Source: Zoogloeaceae bacterium
GTDB lineage: Bacteria; Pseudomonadota; Gammaproteobacteria; Burkholderiales; Rhodocyclaceae
Assembly: GCA_031274855.1 (NCBI GenBank)
Contig: JAISPO010000057.1
Span: 1-12,965, forward strand
Length of the DNA stretch: 12,965 bases
Direction of reading: 5' to 3'
The notes under the pieces are model-generated. The model saw nothing but the letters and a program-made list of their open reading frames with translations, made no database searches and was not told where the DNA came from. The position numbers and the translations under genes were made by a program. Positions 6,620 to 12,965 of this stretch are shown piece after piece; positions within the stretch are counted from its first letter, which is position 1, and every line of letters begins with the position of its first letter.

Positions 6620-6659
6620 TTGACGGCCACGACCCCAACCGACCACTAGCGGTGGAATC

Positions 6660-7130
6660 ATGGACATCAATCTGACCCTTATTTCCCAGGCGGCCACCTT
6701 TGCCATTTTCATCTGGTTTACGGTCAAGTTTGTCTGGCCGTATCTGCGGACTGCCATCGACACCCGGCAGAAAACCATCGCCGAGGGTTTGGCTGCCGCC
6801 GAACGGGGCAAGCTCGATCTCGAACTGGCGTCGCGCCGTTCCGCCGACGTGTTGCGCGAGACCAAGGACAAATCAGCCGACCTTCTGGCCCAAGCCGAGC
6901 GCCGCGGTCAGCAAATCATCGAGGAGGCCAAGGCCGCTGCGCGCGTCGAAGCCGACAAAGTGGTTGCTGCTGCCAAGGCGGAAATCGATCAGGAAGCCGA
7001 ACGCGCCAAGCAGTCCTTGCGCGAGCGCGTTGCCGGTCTGGCGGTTGCCGGCGCCGAGAAAATCCTGCGGCGGGAAATCAATGCCGGCGCTCACGCCGAC
7101 ATGTTGACCGCCCTGAAACAGGAACTCTGA
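6660..7130 (+). CDS. atpF: F1Fo ATP synthase subunit b
   Basis: A 156-residue subunit, the same length as E. coli b. One membrane helix is at about 5-27 (LTLISQAATFAIFIWF). Arg36 (DTRQKTI) follows, as in E. coli, then a long Ala/Glu/Lys-rich right-handed coiled coil to about residue 135. Two copies form the peripheral stalk joining subunit a to delta and F1. The ribosome site GGTGG (6651-6655) sits close to the ATG and can pair with CCAC at 6643-6646. The gene lies 40 bases after atpE and 4 bases before atpH. Confidence 0.97.
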   Translation: MDINLTLISQAATFAIFIWFTVKFVWPYLRTAIDTRQKTIAEGLAAAERGKLDLELASRRSADVLRETKDKSADLLAQAERRGQQIIEEAKAAARVEADKVVAAAKAEIDQEAERAKQSLRERVAGLAVAGAEKILRREINAGAHADMLTALKQEL

Positions 7131-7134
7131 TCCC

Positions 7135-7662
7135 ATGGCCGAGACCGCCACTATCGCCAGACCGTACGCGGAAGCCGCCTTCTCTCTGGCGCACCAGCAG
7201 AAAGCCTTGCCGGACTGGTCGGAGGCGCTTGAGCGCCTCGCCCAGCTTGCCGGCGACGCGCAAACCGATGCCCTGATCGGCAATCCCAATGTCGCCTCCG
7301 GCCAGATTGAGGATTTGTTCCGCGCTGTCGGCGGCAAGAATGCCGAAGTCGGCAACTTCGTCCATCTGCTGACCCGGAATGGCCGTCTGGCCTGCCTGCC
7401 CGAAATCGCCGCCCAGTTTCACGCGATGAAGCAGGACGAGGAAGGCGTGCGCGAAGGCGTCGTTCATTCTGCCTTCCCGCTGAACGAAAACCAGTTGCGC
7501 GACCTGAAGACTCTGCTCGAAGGCCGCTTTGGCCGTCTACAGCTTTCGGTGAAAGTCGATCCGGCTTTGATCGGCGGCGTCAAAGTCGTCGTCGGCGATC
7601 AAGTTCTCGATACCTCCGTGAGCGGCAAGCTGGCAGCCATGCGCGCGGCCCTGAACAGTTAG
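7135..7662 (+). CDS. atpH: F1Fo ATP synthase subunit delta
   Basis: A 175-residue soluble subunit (E. coli 177) that caps the alpha3beta3 crown and binds the b dimer. The N-terminal helical domain starts TIARPYAEAAFSLA (4-17), the standard delta/OSCP opening. The C-terminal segment KVDPALIGGVKVVVGDQVLD is the family's most conserved patch, ending in SVSGKLAAM. An AGGA at 7120-7123 within the end of atpF serves as ribosome site, and atpF ends 4 bases before the start. The stop overlaps the ribosome site of atpA. Confidence 0.97.
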   Translation: MAETATIARPYAEAAFSLAHQQKALPDWSEALERLAQLAGDAQTDALIGNPNVASGQIEDLFRAVGGKNAEVGNFVHLLTRNGRLACLPEIAAQFHAMKQDEEGVREGVVHSAFPLNENQLRDLKTLLEGRFGRLQLSVKVDPALIGGVKVVVGDQVLDTSVSGKLAAMRAALNS

Positions 7663-7673
7663 GAGAAATTTCC

Positions 7674-9212
7674 ATGCAGTTGAATCCTTCCGAGATCAGC
7701 GAACTGATCAAGAACAAAATCCAGAATCTGGATGGCGCCAGCGAAGTGCGCACCCAGGGGACGGTCGTTTCCGTTACCGACGGCATTTGCCGCGTTTATG
7801 GCCTTGCCGACGTCATGCAGGGCGAAATGCTGGAGTTCCCCGGCAACACCTTCGGCATGGCGCTCAACCTTGAGCGCGACTCCGTGGGCGCTGTGGTGCT
7901 CGGCGAGTACGGGCATATCACCGAAGGCGATATCGTCAAGACCACCGGCCGCATTCTCGAAGTGCCCATCGGCCCCGAGCTGATTGGCCGCGTCGTCAAT
8001 TCCCTCGGCCAGCCGATCGACGGCAAAGGCCCGATCAATGCCAAGGAAACCGACAAAATCGAAAAGGTCGCGCCGGGCGTCATTTGGCGTAAATCGGTTT
8101 CGCAGCCGGTGCAAACCGGCCTCAAGTCGGTTGACGCCATGGTGCCGATTGGCCGCGGTCAGCGCGAGTTGATCATCGGCGACCGCCAGACCGGCAAGAC
8201 CGCGGTGGCGATCGACACCATCATCAACCAGAAGGGCAAAGACCTGATTTGTATTTATGTCGCCGTCGGCCAGAAGGCCTCGTCGATCATGAACGTGGTC
8301 AAGAAGCTGGAAGAGCATGGCGCGATGGCTTACACCATCGTCGTTGCCGCCTCGGCTTCCGAATCCGCCGCCATGCAGTTCATCGCCCCGTACTCTGGCT
8401 GCACCATGGGCGAATACTTCCGCGATCGCGGTCAGGATGCCCTGATTATTTACGACGACTTGACCAAGCAGGCTTGGGCCTATCGTCAGATTTCCCTGCT
8501 GTTGCGCCGTCCGCCGGGCCGCGAAGCCTATCCGGGCGACGTGTTCTATTTGCACTCCCGTCTGCTTGAGCGCGCCGCGCGCGTGAACGAGGAGTACGTC
8601 GAGAACTTCACCAAGGGCGCGGTCAAAGGCAAGACCGGTTCGCTGACGGCGCTGCCCGTGATCGAAACGCAGGCCGGCGACGTTTCCGCCTTCGTGCCGA
8701 CCAACGTGATTTCGATTACCGACGGTCAGATCTTCCTTGAGACCAGCCTGTTCAACGCCGGTATCCGTCCGGCCATCAACGCCGGTATTTCGGTGTCCCG
8801 CGTTGGCGGCGCTGCCCAGACCAAGGCTATCAAGAAACTCGGCGGCGGTGTCCGTCTCGCGCTGGCGCAGTACCGCGAACTTGCGGCCTTCGCCCAGTTT
8901 GCTTCCGACCTCGACGAAGCCACCCGCAAGCAGTTGGAGCGTGGCCGCCGCGTCACCGAGTTGATGAAGCAGCCGCAATATGCGCCGATGTCCGTGGCGG
9001 AAATGGCAGTCTCGCTGTTCTCCATCAACCAGGGTTACTTCGATGACGTCGACGTGGCCAAGCTGCTGCAATTCGAAGCTGATCTGCACAAGTACATGAA
9101 AGCGAGCCAAGGCGCGCTCATGGACAAGATTCAGTCCAGCAAGGATCTCGACAAGGATGGCGAGGCGGCTTTGGCGGCGGCAGTGACCGAGTTCAAGAAG
9201 AACTGGGTCTAA
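7674..9212 (+). CDS. atpA: F1Fo ATP synthase subunit alpha
   Basis: A 512-residue non-catalytic nucleotide-binding subunit of F1. The N-terminal beta-barrel is followed by the P-loop GDRQTGKT (169-176). Walker B region is ALIIYDDLTKQ (256-266). GISVSRVGGAAQ carries Arg376, the arginine finger that reaches into the catalytic beta site; its number is the same as in E. coli. The C-terminal helical domain ends FKKNWV. AGGAG at 7661-7665 is the ribosome site and overlaps the atpH stop. The length is normal (E. coli 513) and no disruption is seen. Confidence 0.99.
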   Translation: MQLNPSEISELIKNKIQNLDGASEVRTQGTVVSVTDGICRVYGLADVMQGEMLEFPGNTFGMALNLERDSVGAVVLGEYGHITEGDIVKTTGRILEVPIGPELIGRVVNSLGQPIDGKGPINAKETDKIEKVAPGVIWRKSVSQPVQTGLKSVDAMVPIGRGQRELIIGDRQTGKTAVAIDTIINQKGKDLICIYVAVGQKASSIMNVVKKLEEHGAMAYTIVVAASASESAAMQFIAPYSGCTMGEYFRDRGQDALIIYDDLTKQAWAYRQISLLLRRPPGREAYPGDVFYLHSRLLERAARVNEEYVENFTKGAVKGKTGSLTALPVIETQAGDVSAFVPTNVISITDGQIFLETSLFNAGIRPAINAGISVSRVGGAAQTKAIKKLGGGVRLALAQYRELAAFAQFASDLDEATRKQLERGRRVTELMKQPQYAPMSVAEMAVSLFSINQGYFDDVDVAKLLQFEADLHKYMKASQGALMDKIQSSKDLDKDGEAALAAAVTEFKKNWV

Positions 9213-9233
9213 GCGCCACTCGGGAGATGCGAG

Positions 9234-10127
9234 ATGCCTAGCGGCAAAGAGATTCGGACGAAGATTTCTTCGTTCCAGAACACCAGAAAAATCACCAAGG
9301 CCATGGAGATGGTGGCCGCGTCGAAAATGCGCAAAGCGCAGGATCGGATGCGGGCCGCCCGGCCATATTCCGAGAAGATCCGCCGTCTGGCGGCGAACCT
9401 CTCGGCGGCGACCCTTGCCGATTATCGCCATCCTTTCCTGGCGAAAAATCAACCGGCAGGGGATGCCGGCAAGCCGAAGCGCGTCGGCCTGATTCTGGTG
9501 ACGACTGACAAGGGCCTGTGCGGCGGCCTCAATACCAACGTCCTGCGCCAGGTCGTGAACTCGATGCGCCAATGGGAAACCGATGGCGCGGCAGAGATTC
9601 GCGTGACGGCCATTGGCAACAAGGGCTTCGGCTTCATGCAGCGTCTGGGCGCCAAGGTGGTCTCGGAAGTGACCCACCTCGGCGACACCCCGCATCTGGA
9701 GAAGCTGATCGGCCCGGTCAAGGTGATGATCGACGCGGTGCAAAACGGCGAGCTTGATGTGATTTATCTCGCTTACACCCGCTTCATCAACACCATGAAG
9801 CAGGAGCCGGTCATTGAGCAACTGCTGCCGCTGACCGGCGAGCGGCTGGGGACTCATCAGGGTCACTGGGATTACCTCTACGAGCCGGAAGCGAGCGTTG
9901 TCATCGACGATCTGCTGATTCGCTACGTCGAGGCGCTGATCTACCAGAGCGTTGCCGAGAACATGGCTTCCGAGCAATCGGCGCGCATGGTGGCGATGAA
10001 GGCGGCGACTGACAACGCCGGCAACGTCATCAAGGAACTCCAACTGGCCTACAACAAGGCCCGTCAGGCGTCGATTACCAAGGAAATCTCCGAAATCGTC
10101 GGCGGTGCCGCTGCGATTGCCGGTTAA
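9234..10127 (+). CDS. atpG: F1Fo ATP synthase subunit gamma
   Basis: A 297-residue central shaft subunit (E. coli 287). The N-terminal helix KEIRTKISSFQNTRKITKAM is followed by MVAASKMRKAQ, and the C-terminal helix holds SEQSARMVAMKAATDNAG. These two form the coiled coil that rotates inside alpha3beta3. The middle domain has LILVTTDKGLCGGLNTN, the family's conserved Rossmann-like part. GGGAG at 9222-9226 is the ribosome site, 7 bases before the ATG. The gene is 21 bases after atpA and 27 before atpD. Confidence 0.98.
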   Translation: MPSGKEIRTKISSFQNTRKITKAMEMVAASKMRKAQDRMRAARPYSEKIRRLAANLSAATLADYRHPFLAKNQPAGDAGKPKRVGLILVTTDKGLCGGLNTNVLRQVVNSMRQWETDGAAEIRVTAIGNKGFGFMQRLGAKVVSEVTHLGDTPHLEKLIGPVKVMIDAVQNGELDVIYLAYTRFINTMKQEPVIEQLLPLTGERLGTHQGHWDYLYEPEASVVIDDLLIRYVEALIYQSVAENMASEQSARMVAMKAATDNAGNVIKELQLAYNKARQASITKEISEIVGGAAAIAG

Positions 10128-10154
10128 CAGAATCTAGAACTGAGGAAAACGATC

Positions 10155-11576
10155 ATGAGTCAAGGAAATATCGTACAGTGCATCGGCGCCGTAGTGGACA
10201 TCAAGTTTCCCCGTGATGCCATGCCCAAGGTTTACGACGCCCTCCTGCTCGACGAGCCGGCGGGCAGCATGGGCGAAGCCGGCCTGACCTTCGAAGTGCA
10301 GCAGCAGCTTGGTGACGGCATTGTCCGTACCATCGCCATGGGCTCCTCCGATGGCCTGCGGCGCGGCATGAAGGTCAAGGGTACCGGCGCTGCCATTTCG
10401 GTGCCGGTCGGCAACGGTACGCTGGGCCGCGTCATGGACGTGCTTGGCCGTCCGATCGACGAGCGCGGCCCCGTGCAATGCGACGAGCGCCGCCCGATTC
10501 ACGCTGTTGCCCCGAAGTTCGACGAACTGTCGCCCGCGACCGAGTTGCTGGAAACCGGCATCAAGGTTATCGACCTGGTCTGCCCGTTTGCCAAGGGCGG
10601 CAAGGTCGGTCTGTTCGGCGGCGCTGGCGTCGGCAAGACCGTGAACATGCTGGAACTGATTAACAACATCGCCAAGCAGCACTCCGGCCTGTCCGTATTC
10701 GCGGGCGTCGGCGAGCGCACCCGCGAAGGCAACGACTTCTACCATGAAATGTCCGACGCCAAAGTTATCGATCAGGACAATCTCGCCAACTCCAAGGTGG
10801 CGATGGTGTTCGGCCAGATGAACGAGCCGCCCGGCAACCGTCTGCGCGTCGCGCTGACCGGCCTGACCATGGCCGAGCGTTTCCGCGATGAAGGCCGCGA
10901 CATCCTGTTCTTCGTCGACAACATTTACCGCTACACGCTGGCCGGTACCGAAGTCTCCGCCCTCTTGGGCCGGATGCCTTCCGCGGTGGGCTATCAGCCG
11001 ACGCTGGCCGAAGAAATGGGCAAGCTGCAAGAGCGCATCACCTCGACCAAGGTTGGCTCGATCACCTCGATTCAGGCCGTGTATGTACCGGCGGACGACC
11101 TTACCGACCCGTCGCCTGCGACCACCTTCCTGCACCTCGACTCGACCGTCGTGCTGTCGCGCGACATCGCCGCCCTCGGTATTTATCCGGCGGTCGATCC
11201 GCTCGACTCCACCTCGCGACAGCTTGATCCGCTGGTCGTCGGCGAAGACCACTACCAGACGGCTCGCCGCGTGCAAGCCACGCTGCAACGCTACAAGGAA
11301 CTGCGCGACATCATCGCCATTCTCGGCATGGACGAACTCTCGCCCGATGACAAGCTGGCCGTCGCCCGCGCCCGCAAGATTCAGCGTTTCCTGTCGCAGC
11401 CGTTCCACGTCGCCGAAGTGTTCACCGGCACGCCGGGCAAGTACGTCTCCCTCAAGGACACGATCAAGGGCTTCAAGATGATCGTCGAGGGCGAATGCGA
11501 CAGCCTGCCCGAACAGGCGTTCTACATGGTCGGCAGCATCGAGGAAGCCTTCGAAAAGGCCAAGACCATCCAGTAA
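10155..11576 (+). CDS. atpD: F1Fo ATP synthase subunit beta
   Basis: A 473-residue catalytic subunit that makes or hydrolyses ATP. The P-loop GGAGVGKT is at 155-162. Catalytic Glu187 and Arg188 are in GVGERTREGND, and Walker B is ILFFVDNIYRY (250-260) with Asp255. The hinge region DELSPDDK corresponds to the DELSEED loop that pushes gamma. The SPDD variant keeps the acidic character and, as I recall, is common in betaproteobacteria. The ribosome site GAGG at 10142-10145 lies 9 bases upstream of the ATG. The protein is slightly longer than the 460-residue E. coli beta, which is usual for this class. Confidence 0.99.
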   Translation: MSQGNIVQCIGAVVDIKFPRDAMPKVYDALLLDEPAGSMGEAGLTFEVQQQLGDGIVRTIAMGSSDGLRRGMKVKGTGAAISVPVGNGTLGRVMDVLGRPIDERGPVQCDERRPIHAVAPKFDELSPATELLETGIKVIDLVCPFAKGGKVGLFGGAGVGKTVNMLELINNIAKQHSGLSVFAGVGERTREGNDFYHEMSDAKVIDQDNLANSKVAMVFGQMNEPPGNRLRVALTGLTMAERFRDEGRDILFFVDNIYRYTLAGTEVSALLGRMPSAVGYQPTLAEEMGKLQERITSTKVGSITSIQAVYVPADDLTDPSPATTFLHLDSTVVLSRDIAALGIYPAVDPLDSTSRQLDPLVVGEDHYQTARRVQATLQRYKELRDIIAILGMDELSPDDKLAVARARKIQRFLSQPFHVAEVFTGTPGKYVSLKDTIKGFKMIVEGECDSLPEQAFYMVGSIEEAFEKAKTIQ

Positions 11577-11599
11577 GCCACGCACAATAAGGGAACGCT

Positions 11600-12028
11600 A
11601 TGGCCATGACCATTCATGTCGACGTCGTCAGCGCCGAGGAGTCCATCTTCTCCGGCCTGGCGGAGTTTGTCGTCCTGCCGGGCGAAGTGGGCGAACTGGG
11701 CATTCTGCCCGGCCACATGCCCTTGATGACGCGCATCAAGCCGGGCGCTGTCCGTCTGAAACTTCAGGGTCAGGCGCAAGAGGAATTGATCTTCGTCGCC
11801 GGCGGCCTGCTCGAAGTACAACCCGGTCTTGTCACCGTGCTTGCCGATACCGCCATTCGCGGCAAGGACCTCGATCAAGCCAAGGCGCTCGAAGCCAAGA
11901 AAATGGCTGAAGAAGCCATGGCGCATCAAGCCTCCAAGCTCGACTACGCCCGCGCCCAAGCCGAACTGGCCGAAGCCATGGCCCAGTTGGCGGCTATCGA
12001 GCGGTTGCGCAAGGTCAAGCACCACTGA
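11600..12028 (+). CDS. atpC: F1Fo ATP synthase subunit epsilon
   Basis: A 142-residue central-stalk subunit (E. coli 139) that couples the c-ring to gamma and can inhibit ATP hydrolysis. The N-terminal beta-sandwich contains the signature GELGILPGHMPLMTRIKPG (31-49). The C-terminal two-helix inhibitory arm is Ala/Glu/Lys-rich (about 90-140). The ATG at 11600 is preferred, with AAGGGAA at 11589-11595. A second ATG two codons on (11606) would differ little. Last gene of the operon, followed directly by a strong hairpin terminator. Confidence 0.97.
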   Translation: MAMTIHVDVVSAEESIFSGLAEFVVLPGEVGELGILPGHMPLMTRIKPGAVRLKLQGQAQEELIFVAGGLLEVQPGLVTVLADTAIRGKDLDQAKALEAKKMAEEAMAHQASKLDYARAQAELAEAMAQLAAIERLRKVKHH

Positions 12029-12049
12029 CGCAAGCAAGCGCATCACCCT

Positions 12050-12076
12050 AAAAAGGCGGCCTTGGCCGCCTTTTTT
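12050..12076 (+). terminator. Bidirectional rho-independent terminator after atpC
   Basis: GGCGGC (12055-12060) pairs with GCCGCC (12065-12070) around a CTTG tetraloop. Five A's precede the stem and six T's follow it. The A/T flanks allow it to end transcripts from both strands. It lies 21 bases after atpC and 21 bases beyond the end of the convergent hydrolase gene, so it probably serves both. Confidence 0.93.
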
Positions 12077-12097
12077 CATGGGTGAAGTTTTCAAAGT

Positions 12098-12952
12098 TCA
12101 GAGTTGGGCTGCGCGGGTGTGTTGCAGCAACTGCTCTGTGATTTCGCGCCAACTCTCGTCATTGAAAAACATGTGACCTGCGCCGGAAAGCTGGTGCAGC
12201 CTGCTTCCCTGCACCAAGTGGGCACTCGCTTTCCCGGCGCTCGCGGGCATCAGCGGATCTTCTGTGCCGTGCAGAACGAGAAAGGGACACCGCTCCCTGG
12301 GGAGTGATTGATCCAGATGAGGCAGGGTACTCATCGCGTGGATATGGTGCGCGGCAATTTGGGCGTTGCGAGGGTCGCCTTCATAAAGATGACGGGTGTA
12401 AGCGATGGCGGCTTGCTCGTCGAATGGCCGGGAGCCATTGAGAAAACGCCAGCTCGCAAGCCAGCCTGGAAGATCGCGGACAAAATCACCCTGCGGCTGG
12501 TTGCGCGTCAATATTTCCCAAGTCGCGTCCGATGCGCTGCTTACACCCAAGCGGCGGGCCAGATCAGGCGAAACGGGCGGACCGGCGGAAATGGAAGTGG
12601 CCGATGCGAACCTGCCCGGAAAATAGCACATCGCCATCTGAACAAGATAGCCTCCCATCGAGTGACCCACCAAGTGGATTTGCCTGCTTCCGAACTGCTC
12701 AACGAGCGAAATCATGTCGCGGAGCAATTCATCCATCGGGTATTCGGCATCGAAATGGGTCGAAAACCCCGTATCGCGGTGGCTGTAGCGAACGGCAAAG
12801 CGTCCCGCCGCGGCAATTTCACGGCAGACCTGTTCCGGCCACCATTGCGCTGGCGCTCCCGCGCCCGGTATCAGCAGGACAAGCGGAGTATTGGCGGCCC
12901 CGTAAGTATCGAAATTGAGCCGGACACTCCCGGCAACAATCATTTCTGGCAT
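12098..12952 (-). CDS. Alpha/beta hydrolase (RdmC-like esterase family)
   Basis: A 284-residue single-domain alpha/beta hydrolase, cytoplasmic (no signal peptide). The nucleophile elbow GHSMGG puts the catalytic Ser at 98. The acid is probably Asp232 (LHGTEDPLMP) and the base His260 (GAGHMFF). The oxyanion segment is IPGAGAP (28-34). YSHRDTGFSTHFD (56-68) matches the 'HRDTGxS' strand seen in RdmC/aclacinomycin methylesterase-like and related hydrolases; the substrate here cannot be told. The ATG at 12950-12952 (read on the minus strand) has GGAG five bases before it, so the gene is complete within the window. Its promoter lies outside. It converges on the atp operon and shares its terminator. 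The fold is secure; the exact reaction is unknown. Confidence 0.9.
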   Translation of the reverse strand: MPEMIVAGSVRLNFDTYGAANTPLVLLIPGAGAPAQWWPEQVCREIAAAGRFAVRYSHRDTGFSTHFDAEYPMDELLRDMISLVEQFGSRQIHLVGHSMGGYLVQMAMCYFPGRFASATSISAGPPVSPDLARRLGVSSASDATWEILTRNQPQGDFVRDLPGWLASWRFLNGSRPFDEQAAIAYTRHLYEGDPRNAQIAAHHIHAMSTLPHLDQSLPRERCPFLVLHGTEDPLMPASAGKASAHLVQGSRLHQLSGAGHMFFNDESWREITEQLLQHTRAAQL

Positions 12953-12965
12953 TGGTTCTCCGAAG

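Noticed and set aside
7659..10043. Open frame of 794 codons on the minus strand across atpA and most of atpG
   Set aside because: It is antisense to two highly conserved genes, arises from GC-rich third positions removing stop codons in the complementary frame, is full of Arg/His/Gly/Ala, and shows no recognisable domain.
10134..11585. Open frame of 483 codons on the minus strand across atpD
   Set aside because: Same codon-bias artefact; the plus-strand beta subunit is certain and full length.

Overview
The window is a stretch of a betaproteobacterial chromosome, probably close to the replication origin. The gene order mnmG-rsmG-parA-parB-atpI-atpB-E-F-H-A-G-D-C, the high-GC codon use and the short 'small ParA' type all fit that class. 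Rhodocyclales or Nitrosomonadales-like relatives seem most likely, but the genus is not identifiable by eye.

Layout: (1) 1-719 holds a small two-gene accessory module. It is a nucleotidyltransferase-fold protein of the AbiEii/DUF6036 kind with an overlapping 66-residue partner. Its base composition looks lower in GC than its neighbours. (2) 720-861 is an intergenic region with two parS centromere sites, one a perfect 16-bp palindrome, 26 bp apart centre to centre. (3) 862-4982 is a compact operon for tRNA wobble modification (mnmG), 16S rRNA methylation (rsmG) and chromosome partitioning (parA, parB). Its genes overlap or nearly touch, and the ParB made here should bind the parS pair just upstream. 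(4) 4983-5060 is a short AT-rich gap with small inverted repeats and a possible -10 box. (5) 5061-12028 is the complete F1Fo ATP synthase operon, with all eight structural subunits and the AtpI assembly factor. Catalytic and proton-path residues are intact: c-Asp66, a-Arg204, alpha-Arg376, and the beta Walker A with Glu187. (6) A strong bidirectional hairpin terminator lies at 12050-12076. (7) A convergent alpha/beta hydrolase resembling RdmC-type esterases occupies 12098-12952 on the minus strand.

The window is mostly core housekeeping DNA. I found no clear new system. The points most worth a second look are the nucleotidyltransferase/small-protein pair, which has the architecture of a toxin-antitoxin-like module, and the paired parS sites in the mnmG upstream region, which suggest local control or nucleation by ParB. 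No tRNA, rRNA, CRISPR or insertion sequence was seen.
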